Source: Chionis minor (taxonomy: Eukaryota > Chordata > Aves > Charadriiformes > Chionididae). Taken from it: DNA of 64,000 bases. A program made the position numbers and the translations under genes. The DNA is taken from contig VZSF01003599.1 of assembly GCA_013398295.1 (NCBI GenBank), positions 1,092,469-1,156,468 on the forward strand, written 5' to 3'. Below the pieces are notes generated by a model. That model searched no databases. It had not been told where the DNA came from and worked only from the letters and a program-made list of their open reading frames with translations. The number at the start of each line of letters is the position of its first letter. Position 1 is the first letter of the stretch. Below are positions 1 to 14,100 of the stretch, in pieces.

Positions 1-2398
<2,398 letters not shown>

Positions 2399-2930
2399 CT
2401 AAAAAAAGGAGAAAGAAAAAAAAATTAATGAGTCTCTTCACAAATTATAAAGTACATCACCTGCTGGGAAAGTGAGTGGGAGGGAGAGAAAAGATATAGG
2501 TTTAAACTAGCTCCAAGTTCAGGGCACAACTAGGAGTAAAAAGAAAGGTGCCTCATGTGTCCTTAATAGCCTGTATAATTTGGCATCATTTTAACAGTCA
2601 GGTTCTTCCTACTATAAACATTTCCAGTATAACCTAAGATAAAAGAACAGCTTCTTTCTGTCCTTAATTCCCACTCCAACACTAGCATAGTCCTAGTATA
2701 ATGGCACCAGGAGAGGATTCTTCTCCTCTCCCCAAGGCTCAGTCAGACTCTACTATCCTCCTCCTCTACTTCGTGTGCAGGCCAAGAAATATCACATACT
2801 TGCGGGGAGAAACAGGTAACTGCCTGTATGCAGAATTGGGTAGGGGACAAATTTCTCTAGTCAACCCCAAATTAGGACAAAGGGTTCTTCAGGAGTCCCC
2901 CCACAGGTGCCGGCGGGGTGGTCACAGGAG

Positions 2931-3048
2931 CACAGAATCATAAAATGGCAGGGGTTGGCAGGGACCTCTGGAGATCATCTGGTCCAGCCCCCCTGCCAGA
3001 GCAGGTCCACCTACAGCAGGTTGCACAGGATGGCGTCCAGGTGGGTCA
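2931..3048 (-). mobile_element. CR1 LINE 3' end fragment
   Basis: The plus strand carries the reverse complement of an avian CR1 tail: ACAGAATCATAAAATGG, then GGGTTGGCAGGGACCTCTGG, AGATCATCTGGTCCAGCC and a stretch ending GCGTCCAGGTGGGT. The element therefore runs on the minus strand and is 5'-truncated, as most CR1 copies are. It has no coding capacity. Low divergence from the remembered consensus suggests a fairly young avian-age copy. Confidence 0.9.
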
Positions 3049-4860
3049 CATCAACAAAAAACTAATCACAGAGAAAAGCTTGTTGATGCCCAGTGGCGTC
3101 CACTGGGGCCAAACATCTTCTCTTCTGCAAACCTGAAGAAGGTCTTAGACAATGTTCTGCTCAAGTGAGTCCTGATGTCACTTTATTTACTACCTGCAGC
3201 TCTGGGCATCAATATTGCTGAGAGTTACTAAATCTCACTCAAGCGATTTAGCAGCTATTGCAAGGATCTAGGTGAGCTGACAGGACCTGTTCATTACAGC
3301 TAGTTAAAATATATGAGTAAATGTACACGTCAAATAATTTATTAACTACCACTTTACTGTGCTGATGATCTGAAGGAATGATCTATTAAAACCCTGAACT
3401 CTTTTCACAATCCATTACCAGGCAGACCTTCTATTCCATTCTGTAGATGTATTTAATGCTTCTGACTCCAGAATGCATAGTCTCATCCTCCTCTGAATTT
3501 AATGCCATTTTCTACATCTCTGTTTCAATGCTAAATGAATTTAAATCATATTTAAATATCAGCAGGTTTTGTAGGATAATTTGCACTCCTAACATTATTA
3601 TCTTTAAACAACAACAAGCCCCTTACAGATAGATCCACAGCCAATCCATTCCCATCCTTGCTTGTCTGAGCCTAGGTAATGTACCAAAAAAGGTTGCCAT
3701 GACTCTTGCAATGCCTCTGTTGCAAGCAATGCCTGTCTTAGGGTCAAAATCTTAGTTGCCGTTGATTTCAGCAGGAAAGTAAGGAGTTTTTTTACAGGCA
3801 GAATTATGGTTTTTGGGATATTCTCATGTTAGCACATTTTACAGTGGCTCTTAACGGCTCCTATGAGGATCCAATCTCCTTGTGCTGCACAGCAAGGAAG
3901 CCTCGTTGCTGTCAAAAGTGCCTCAAAGCTTGGGAGTACGTGACGCAAGGCAAGGACTTCACGGCAGGTAGCTCAGCACAGCCGAGCCCTGGAATATCCA
4001 CGTCATCTGAATGCTCATCCCAGCTGGCCTGAGCTGAGGATGACGAGACTCTGCAAAACTCCAGGGGAAGCTTCGTATGAACCTGCAGAAATGGCCACAA
4101 GGGAAGGCTGGAGGCATAAGCACCTTTGCCTTCTGGGAGCAGCACGTCTTGGCAGCGGCAGGAGAGCAGATGTTCCTGCACCCTTGCAGAAGACACACTA
4201 ATGTGAGTGTAACATCTTCAGGGCAAGAACTACATCATAATTACCACCTGCACCATCTCACAGCCAGCCCGACAGGAGGGAAGTCAGAAGACCTTCAGGC
4301 AGTGCCTAGTACCTGTGGCCCTTCTCCCACCCCATGGGCTACCTCGCTTCCCAAAGTGGAATTCATCACTTCCTTGCTGGCGCTGCACTTATCCCTGTCT
4401 CCTTTCTGTATTTTAAGTGCTGTTCCCAAACCAGATAACTCTCCTACGTGCTGATAAGCTGCTTTCTACCTTTCCTCTTTTCCCTGCAATGCCAGCGAGA
4501 AGAAAAACTGGGCAGCGTCTCAAAGTGCTGATTCCCACCTGAGAGGCAGCAGATCAAAGCTGAAGTCAAAGTGGCCCCAAGGAAAACGCTCAGCCTGGAG
4601 CCCCGAGGCTTTGTGCACTTCGGGCTGGACCATTTCTGTGAGTGAACGGCCTGAAGACAAGGATTTTCTTTGGCAGGGCATGGGGCCGGGTAACGGCTTT
4701 CAGTGCCGCTTCCTCCCCGCCTCTGCTTCCAGCTAGCAACACCTTGCAGTTGTGAATCTCAGCTAATTAACACATTAGGCAATTAAATGTCCCCATGGGT
4801 GATCGATCAACCTAGGACTGAAACCATTTCCTATCGATTTAAGGTAACGGGTAAACTCCT

Positions 4861-5170
4861 GTGCCTTGCAGCACAAAAACCACAATGAAGGGATGTTTCC
4901 AAACCCCCGCAGTGTCCGCTGCGCTGCGCCCTGCAGCCCTGCGCCCCACACACCCCTCCTGCCCCCCCTGCACGTCCTCTCCTCCCACCTGCAACAGGGC
5001 TTCCAGCAGGGGACCTGCCAAACGTCCTCCCCTCCAGGTGAGCTTTCCCTGCCCGAGCAGCAGCTTTTGAAGCACAGCGAGATAGCACAGCTGGGGCTTT
5101 GCTGTCGTTTTTATTTGGGTGTGTGAAGAGCAGTTCAGCACACAGGGGCTGGAGCGGGGCTGAGACTCTC
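4861..5170. other. GC-rich non-coding patch
   Basis: A cytosine-rich plus strand with several CpGs (for example GCGCTGCGCC at 4921) produces overlapping open frames on both strands, none with a recognisable product. The frames are a composition effect. The patch might be a small regulatory element. Confidence 0.5.
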
Positions 5171-5469
5171 CCAGGCAAGGGAGGCAACTGCTGAGTTATG
5201 CTAGTAAGAAATAGGAATCGCTTTCAGATTTTAAATTCATTAATGCTCAAGCAATAGGAAGAGAAAGGAAATTTGGCAGGCAAGCAGACCTCAGTTCCAA
5301 CTTTACCGCGGGTTATTACAGAAAGAGGAGTTAAAATAAGAATCCATCCCTAAAAACCTCCAATCTGGGTGGTTAAATAATTACCATGACCTTGTGCTTT
5401 CAAGATTATGATTTATAAAACAAACTGATGGTCAGGAAAAGAATAACTAGGCTTGGGATACCCACTTTC

Positions 5470-5540
5470 TCCTGTTTCCCTTTCTGTAAAGTGAAGACGG
5501 CAACAACTATGAGCTCATTCAGTTCCCAGCCAGCCCTTCA
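5470..5540 (+). repeat. Possible MIR-like fragment
   Basis: TCCTGTTTCCCTTTCTGTAA then AGTGAAGACGGCAACAA resembles 'cagtttcctcatctgtaaaatggggataata'. The resemblance is short and uncertain. Confidence 0.3.
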
Positions 5541-5939
5541 CTGTTTGAATGAATAAGCATCACTGTTCTGCTGCAGTTTGCATGCAGTCCTAACAGAGTA
5601 ACATCAAAACACGGTGCAAAGTACAGTACATTTTCATAAATCAGGCCAGGACATTCAGAAACGGGTCATCAATAGAAAGGCAGATTAGCCATGGCCGTGT
5701 TACTGCAGACACATCCGAACCATTCATCTTCCAGCACAACAGAAAGACTAAAAAGACGTAGAGAACGGAGAAACGTTGAGCTTCTCTGCCTCTTTTGAGA
5801 TCGAGTTTTCGAAGCCGTTTGTTGGAAATTAGTGAATATTTTGCAAAATGAGTTTGATGGGACTCAGCCGAGCCTCTGCAGGACAAATACGCACATGAGC
5901 AAAGACCCGTCAAATGCAGCTCAGCAGCTGGCAGCCTCC

Positions 5940-6300
5940 GGGCAGTGCCCGCGGCCGACACAGGCGGAGGGACCGACCGGGTGTCCCCCCCCCCCACCAT
6001 GCCTTCTCCACCTTCATCTTGATGGGGGCAGCACAGAGAAGCTTCCGCTGCCACTGCCTTTTCTGAACCCGCGTGTCTCCTTTTCAATCTGTGACGGATT
6101 TCAATCCTTCAGCCTGTGAAGCATCTCCTTTTCTTTAGCCTTAATTCGTATAAACAGCCTTTAACCACCAACCCTCCCTCCCGTAGCACAGTTCTGGCGT
6201 TACACGCCTCGCCACACACGACAGAAATGGCTGCGGTTCAAGTTCATTCAACGTGTGAACGGAGCGGCTGCACGTACCCTCGGATACGTGAGTGTGGGAA
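5940..6300. other. CpG-containing GC-rich patch
   Basis: The patch includes CCCGCGGCCGACACAGGCGG, a run of ten C residues (about 5987-5996) and many CpGs up to CGGATACGTG at 6281. The frames here are proline-rich or low in signal. No exon was recognised. Confidence 0.45.
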
Positions 6301-9300
6301 TGAAAGAGGGGGTCTGCACTAAGCCAACAAACAGCTTCCCCACAGTTATTACAGGAATTCTGAGGTTGCAAAAGCTTGCTCCCAAAACAGACAGACTTCA
6401 GAAAACTATTAAACACATTATAAAATGCAATAGGAACTACCAAGGGGCTGGAAAAAGGTGGGCGATTTGTGGGGAAAAACAATTAGCTTGCTTTCCAAAA
6501 TCTGAGGACTCCCACCCATATGTCCTTTTCCTTTCCTCCTGCCTTTGAGTTTTGCTGTAGCAACTCCAGTTTTCCGTAGAGGTGACGAGGGCTCAAGAGA
6601 GAAAAGGTAGGTTTTCTCTTACTGCTAATGTACTGCTGGAATACATCTCTCTGTGTTGTGGCCACTGTAATTCAAGGACATTATAATGCTGTTCAACCCT
6701 TCTGGTGCTGTGCTCCCTTGCTAAAGCCTTTCCGGGCTTTGTGTCACAGGGGCTTTTCACACAACTACGCTGAGCTGCCTTCCATTAATTAAGGGAGGCT
6801 GTACTTAGCGCTCACAAGATGCTCCAGAAATTCTCTCAGTGCAGGGGGACTTTTATCTCTTGAGAGAACTGGGGATTGAATGGCTTTTTTTGGGCATGAA
6901 CTTGGTGGGTTATAAAAGTGCATTGGGTTTCGGTTAGCTCCTGCAGCTCCACCTCTTTTTCTTACATCGGTGAACAGCTAAGGCAGCTTCCTCCGAGTCG
7001 CAGGCACACATCTAATCTCTGCGCGCCAGGGCAGCAGAGGTCAGAGGTCCCTTATTGCCAGCACAGCGCAGAATTAGGAATTAGATTTCTAAGGGCGCCA
7101 TGTACATACCAAGCACATGGCTTCTGGCAAGCGGGATGTCGACTTCAATCATCAGTGCTACAAAATGCGCAGAGTGGAGTATTTCAAATCTGCTCAGTGT
7201 CGCATTTAGTTCAAACCCCCAATCCTATTGTCAGAAATGGGAACAGAGTTAAGTCACCTACCACAAAATACGCATTCCTCAGCCCCACGTGCAGCTCTGT
7301 ACGTTGGGTACCCCAAAAATGCACCCAAAACTCAGCTGGTGGCCTTGCAACTGTGAAAGTGATGTTGCTGTGTCACTTTGCACAGGAATGTTTCTTTGGC
7401 CAACAAATATTGACCAGAAAAGGAGGGGGATACTGCCAGTCCAAGACACTTCTCTTTTATCCTTACTTAGAAAGCCTGTTGGTGTTATTTGAAAAGAGGG
7501 CAGTGCTGTGCTTTAAAACACCCCACATTCTGTATGCTAGAGACATCGGGTTTTATTAATTTCTCTGATTTTATTTCACAGTTTACTAGCCTGTCCGTGG
7601 AAGAAAACACTACACTCCTTGCAGTAGCAGGATTTCAGCCAGCCTGGGAAAAACATGGAAAGAAGCAATAAGGCTCCTCACAAATCCCACATGATCCCTA
7701 TCACACTGGCCTCCTGCATCCAGTTCTCTAGTGAGCATTGTTCCCATCCCTTTCCTAAAAGGGATGCTTTTCCCTTACTGCTCTTCCCACTACCCTTTTG
7801 CAGAAGCTGTCTATGTCAGATATGAATTTGTGGTTTGGTCCCATAAACTCCGTGTTAGCTTTGGGCTGAATAGAATCCAAAGATCTAATGGGAGGGAAAG
7901 GGGAATGTATATCCTAACTCCCAGAAGAGGTACCCAGCATTTCACTCTTGGCTCTCAGAAATAGCTGTAACAGTCTTTCCCCACCTCATTATCATTATTA
8001 AATTCCCACGGGATAACAGTCGAACCCTCACAGGAAACTGCTTTTCTGCTACAGTAATTCTGTTGGAATTCTTACAAAGTCACAGCTAATAAGTCTTTGA
8101 AAACAAGATATACCTAGAGCAGTTCTGATTTAGACATTTCAAGGGTGGCCAGTTAGGAAAGGAAATCTCTGATATTTCCACATAAAATCCGTGTTTTGGA
8201 AACACTCTGGGACCCTGTCCCCAGTCCATGCTTCTGTAAGTGATCCTTCCCCCATACAAGCACTCTCCATTTATAATATACACTTCAAACAGAGCCCTGC
8301 CACCTTGGCAAGCTCACGGGATCTCTTCTGCACACATTTTCCTTGGTCTACCAGCATAAATGGTGATATTTAGTAACGTAAGTTATGTTAATGAGTCCTG
8401 CCTAAATCATTGCTGCCAGAAGAAGAATGGGGGAGTCTCTTATAACCATTAAAAATGAATGAGGAGGGAACTAAATAAGCAAAAGCAGCTCATTTGAGCT
8501 ATAAAAGACTCCAGAACACAAGCTGTGTACCAAGGTACAAAAGGATGAGGCCGTTATTAGCTCTATAAGTCACTTATAAATGACTCAGGGGAGGCGGAGT
8601 CACCTTTAATCACCCGTGCTTAACCCAAAACGTTGGAGTGAGATTGGTTACTGTGATAACTGAATCCAGCCTGAAATTATGCAAGGCAGAGACAAATGAC
8701 TATAATGAAGCAGCAGCACAGGGGGTAGATCAGCCCTAAGCCCACTATATGTCTCGAGAAGGGACCTGTCCTAGTCTGGGATGCTGTGAGGACCCTGAGG
8801 GTAAGAAATCACCGTCCTCAGATCTGCTGGCAGCAGCAGATCCGTTAACGACCCTGGATGCTGCTGGAATTAGGAACAACCACTGAACAGCTGCTCTTGA
8901 GGAATAATTAAAGCACCTCCTGTGTTGGAGAGAAAAGAAAATTACTTTTTGCCCCCCAGAAAGAAATGGTAAAAGCAAATGGGTATCACACCAAGTTTAG
9001 GGATGCTCTCCCTGTTCCTCAGTGACTTAGTGACTTGTGTGGTCAGCAGAGTAAATGTCCTAGGCCGGGCTGCTCCACAGCTGCTGAAATGAGAAAGACT
9101 TGGCTTGAACCCTAGGGACTGGATTCCAGACGTATTTTAAATCTAGCATCACCTTGACAGCTTTCCCCATTTGGGGGGACTTACACTGCATAAGGTCTTC
9201 TCCATTTCAAATATTTTGAATTTTGACTGTGGGCATTGAAGTATCTGCCAAAATCTGAAAATCCCCTGTCAAAGTTAGTCAATGATGAGCTGCATTCACA

Positions 9301-10489
9301 AGGCTTCGTACCTCCTCAGCCCTCCATACCTGGTCCTTGCTCTGTGCAGAAAGGTCGTGCCTTTTTTAGAGGAGTTGTCAAGTGACTCACCTGAGCTCTG
9401 CAGATTGAGAAAAACCAGAGGATGCTCTGAACTCTGAAGGTCCACACCTTCAACACGTCCTCACTTCTCTGCAGTGGTTTTCCTATTGCAGCATTACACA
9501 AAAATACACTGCAATCCTCAACTGTATCTGCTTTTTTACCACAAGACAAACATCTCTCAGTTTCTACGGGTCTTAAGAGCTTGTTTCCTGCCAGGCATCA
9601 CCATAGTGTCATGATGGAAGCACATCTAGCACCGCTCCAGAGGAAGTTCAGCAATAAATAGGTATTAGCAGAAACCTGTGCAAATAAAAAATGTTTTCTG
9701 CTAATCCACCTGAAGCACAGCGTAAGAGCATATTGATTAAGAGGACTCTGATACCAATTAATTTCTAAGAATTTTTTTAGTTTGTTCTATAGCTTCGTGG
9801 CAAACATCAATTCTCAGCAAAATACACCTGAGTGAAATATGCAATAGCACATTTTAAAAGGGCTTAAAATTCTGGGCAACCATCCAATTCTAGCTGCAAG
9901 TTTAATACTTCCTTTTTGAACGTTACGGATCTGACACAATGTTTGCACTGTGTTGGTGTTACTGATGGAAAAATCCCCTCATTAAAAGTCTCTTGTCAGT
10001 AATCACCTTTTGGGTTTTTTAAATCAAGATTTGGCACGTAAGATTTCGTTGGATTCTTCCCTTCCATGGTTGCTTTTGCCCCCATTTCCACCACTAAGAA
10101 CAGTCAAATTTATCGTTATGGGGTGGATTTGCACAGAATCTATACCTTTTTCAAGGACGGAGGGAGAGAAGAGCAGCCGACACGCACCAGTTGTGGACAC
10201 ATGACAAAGCCCCTGTGGTGCACACACCGTCCTCACCCACCATTTAGCACTTGCCTAAGGGCTACCTGCAGGCTGTGACGGGCTTATTCCCTGTCCCCAC
10301 TGAGCCACTGTGCTCAGGACACCACCTGAGGACACCTGAGGACACCACCACCAGCCAGGAGGCACCTGAGCGTGACGTGTTCCCGGTGCTGAGCGGCCCC
10401 TCTCCCATGGGACTGGCAGTAGAGCTGCCTGGAGGACGGATGCTTCATTTCAGGAGGGCTTTCAAGACACCTACGTTTGGTTTCATTTT

Positions 10490-10640
10490 CGGGTCATGAA
10501 ATTCGGTTTCATTTCAATTTCAAATGATTAAAATTATGTAAAAATACTGTAGCATCAAGGAAAAAGTTATTTTAAAACAAAAAATCAAAACATTTCATTT
10601 TGGAAATGTCAAAACAAGATGTTTCTTTGACACAACGGGA
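10490..10640. repeat. Possible ancient palindromic repeat
   Basis: A cluster of TTTCATTT/AAATG/CAAAAC motifs contains a 7-bp inverted repeat ACATTTC/GAAATGT (10590-10596 and 10603-10609) with a 6-base loop. The composition resembles that of the hairpin at 32930-32956. The family is not identified. Confidence 0.35.
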
Positions 10641-11039
10641 ACCCGCTAGCATCCTTTTCTTCCTTTTTCTGTCAGAGATGAAATTCCAGGGAAAGCAGCA
10701 TAATTTCACGAAGTTGTTGCAGAACTACAAATGCTGACAGAATATGCCACCACACTTTCCCCAATAACCCATAATCAACTGGGGCCACAAATCAAACCAA
10801 AACCATCACAATGAAACTCTGCTCAATTAAAATCTAATCAAAGGAAATCTGGAGTGAATAGCGCTGTTCTCATTTGCAGAAACAAACGTAAAGGCATAGA
10901 ACAACCTTTCGGAAAGTCTGGGATTAATTCCCCACTCCATCACACACTTATTAGATGGTTGTGTGTAATTTATTGAGACCCATTTTCTCAAGGATAACGA
11001 AGTGTTAACTCGCACCGAACTCAAGGGGAGCTTGGTGGT

Positions 11040-11140
11040 TAAATCTCTTTAAGAATCTGGGCTTTAATCTCCCTTCCATGTATTTGTAAAATGAGGACAC
11101 TATCCCCTTGTTTTACAGGGATTTTGCAAAGCTTAATCTG
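11040..11140 (+). repeat. MIR-like ancient SINE fragment
   Basis: The run CTCCCTTCCATGTATTTGTA then AAATGAGGACAC and TTTTACAGGGATTTTGCAAA resembles the 'cctcatctgtaaaatgaggataata...acagggtt' part of MIR-type (CORE-SINE) elements. It is highly diverged and the ends are approximate. Confidence 0.5.
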
Positions 11141-14100
11141 TAAGAAACAAGAAAGAGCTCAGGTGCTTGGGTTACACAAGCACCATCTCTCTGTTCCTTA
11201 AATTTGTCGGTAGTTAGAGGACAAGCCTTCACTTTTTCCACTCTCACCGGGAAACAGCCGTGGATCCGCGCCACACCGAGGGCACGACACAGTTCTGCGG
11301 GACGCGGCGTCGGGCGAAACTGCGTCCCTGGCAAGCAGGCAATGAAATGAGAAATCAAACGGCTTCATTCACTCCTGCTGTTCTCCACTCCTTTCGCTGC
11401 TCCGGCCATCCCTCATTTGCTGTTGGCTAAGCTGCAATTCCTGCTTTCCAGCTGGAAAAGGAAGGTGGTGTCTTCCTGCCCACCTGCTGCTCTTGATATT
11501 CAGCGAGCGGCGATCCTGCCAGCACAGGATAAGCAAACGAAGGAGACGGCTTTGGTGTCTGCTCCTCTAAATCAGCAGGACTTGGGACTGTCAGCACTGT
11601 CACGTAGGAGGGCTTTAGACAGGCAAGCACTGTCTGAGGGCGAGCCAGAAAGCTGCTGGACTCAACCCACCACCTCGTGCTTTAGATTTTAGAAGCCACA
11701 ATTGTTTGTAATGAATGTGACAACACTTTCTTGCCTATGTTAATTAAGTTACATCTTCCTGTTCCTCTCTTGATCTGAAAACCACACGCACTCTGTATCA
11801 CTCGCTGCAGTCATCCAGGGAAAGTGGGAGAAGGATGATAAACACATCCAGTGCCCCAAGCTTTTTATTACTGAACTGAGAGTGGCGTTTCTCCCCTCCT
11901 CCCAGCGAAGCTTAAAGACGAGTAATGACAACACAACAACTTTGCTTCACATTTGTGAAAAGAGAGAAGACACGCAGGTTGCTTGTTTGTCTCAGGATAA
12001 TAAATACCCGACTTCCAAGTGAAGCACAGCCGATGAAGAATGTGACAAATTGGATGGGCTAAACACTAAAATCACACTGTAAAGGGGATGGTCGGTCTTC
12101 TAGATTTGTCAGATCCAGTCAGGGAAGCAATGCCGGGGAGAGGAAGGTAATCGAGATGCACAGAGCCTGAAATAGCCTGTTCTAAGGGCTGCTCAGACTT
12201 TGGGAGCAGCCGAGAGGAAAATGGGCAGAACCGCGGGCAGCACAGATCTGACCGAATACACAGGGAGGCAAAGTTCTTCAAATAACTCCCGTATTCTCCC
12301 AGGGCAGCTGAAGGACCTTAGGAGATGCTGAATCTCCCCATAGGCAAAAAGGGCAGGCGAAGGAGCACTGGCAGTGCCGGTGCGGAGCAATCCCACCGCT
12401 GCCCAGCTCTCCCAGCACACTGGGGCTGGAGCGCTCCCAGCAGCACACCGACACACTGACTGTGAAACTAAACAACCAGCAGCATTAACCCGCAGTCAGT
12501 AACTTTGATTTTGTCTATAATTATCATGACAGTAAAACTAGGTGTGCAAAGCATCTAATTGTCATATCCAGGATACTTTGACCACAGGAAACTAAAATCT
12601 CTCCCAACTCCGTTCCGTTCTGTTTCTTCACTGTCTGTCTTTCATTCACAAATGGCCAAAAAAATTTCTGTTGGCTAACCTAATATTTATTGATTTTACA
12701 TTGATTTATACTATATTAAGCCACAAATCTATATTTGGATGAGTTTACCAGGTATGTGTTTCATGCCCTCATGTGCTGACCACAGAAAGCACGCGTGTCA
12801 TTCTCAGTTGCCTGTTAGAACTACAAACCGATAGCTGCAAGTTCAATGCTACAAGAAACATTTTATTCAAATGCCACTTGTTCTATACAAAAGCAAAAGG
12901 TCCTTTTAAGAAAAGATTTCCATGCACGAAAAAGAGGTTTCTCATCTGTGCCACCCAGGCAGAGTGCAGCCTCCAGAAATGTCCCTTCTACTGTAGCAAA
13001 CGGTGGGCTTGTCCTTCCACAGAGACCAAGGCTTGTCCTTGTCTCGTAAGCTGGAGATGTGCTGGTAGCACAGCTGCACTACAACACCGACTGTTTACCG
13101 AGGCCTTTTCCATTGGGGAAATTTCTCTTTCATACACGCTCGAGTCCTTGGGTAGTCCCAAATGAACACCTCTCTGAATCCTCTCTCCCTGCGCACAGCG
13201 GGAGCGCACCAGGGATCCACCACTGGGGATCCCACATCTTGCTTTCTCCTCGGCAAGGCATGGTTTCTGCAATGTGGAGACCATTCCCCATTGATAATCA
13301 CCAAATTCAAACACTTCTCCATCCTAAAAATGTTTCATTAACATATTGTAGCAGCTCTTTATAGCCACAGAGGAGATGAGACCCCCGATACCCAGCTAGT
13401 GAGGTTCCCTCCGTAAAGCTCCTATGACATCTAACCAAGGTGGGAAAACAGACTTTTATTTACTGTTTGAGATAAAGAGCTGAATCACACGGAGAACACA
13501 TGACATACGTAAGGCTCCACAGAACACAGACCCAGCCTAGAAATGAATCCCAAAATCCCAGGTCTCTCCTAACACAGTGCCCTGTTATTCAAAACCAGGG
13601 CAGACCCTGGTGTTGCAGCCAAGAATTCCCTTGACCCTGCTACCTGCGGGAGCGCCACGCTTTGCTGTTGCCACACACACTGCTGCCACCTTCACTCATG
13701 GCTTCTGGTGGCTTCAGTAGCCGTGGTACCTTTTGTCTGTCTGGGTGATACCCCTGCGGTGTAATCACATGGGCAGAGGTAAGGATTGGATTGTCTGAAT
13801 CTCTGCAATGTTTGCGTAGCACAGCATTTCCATCGGCTAAGTTGAGTTTTCTTTTTTGGCAGTGCCATCACATATATTACAATCATATTAACAAGCCTGT
13901 CTTTCTAAAGAACTATTTTTCTCTTCATTACCCTGAGACACACTTCCAGTCGTTTCTCATCCATCCTTACCAGGTCGTTTTTGATATATTGTACAAGGAG
14001 AGCTCTACTTCGGGAGCAAATTCAAATGACTCTCACACACAGGCTGCTTTTGCGGGTGTGGGTGGGTGGAAGCGACGCATGCCCGACGTGCCGAGCAGCG

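Larger units (their letters stand above)
3050..11035. other. Intron sequence, mostly unique
   Basis: Apart from GC-rich patches at 4.9 and 6.0 kb and the fragments listed separately, I see nothing identifiable. A 213-codon plus-strand frame at 6918-7559 just after a TATAAAAG (about 6912-6919) has no domain and crosses MIR-like text near 7.24 kb, so it is probably chance. At 8440-8640 there are AP-1-like TGACTCA (8580-8586) and A/T-rich motifs that might mark an enhancer. Confidence 0.55.

Noticed and set aside
4839..5187. Overlapping frames of 100 and 118 codons
   Set aside because: Low-complexity C-rich DNA gives open frames on both strands; no homology.
6918..7559. 213-codon open frame on the plus strand, preceded by a TATAAAAG word
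   Set aside because: No domain, no codon-like periodicity by eye, crosses MIR-like sequence, and the TATA word overlaps the start codon region instead of lying about 30 bp before a transcription start.
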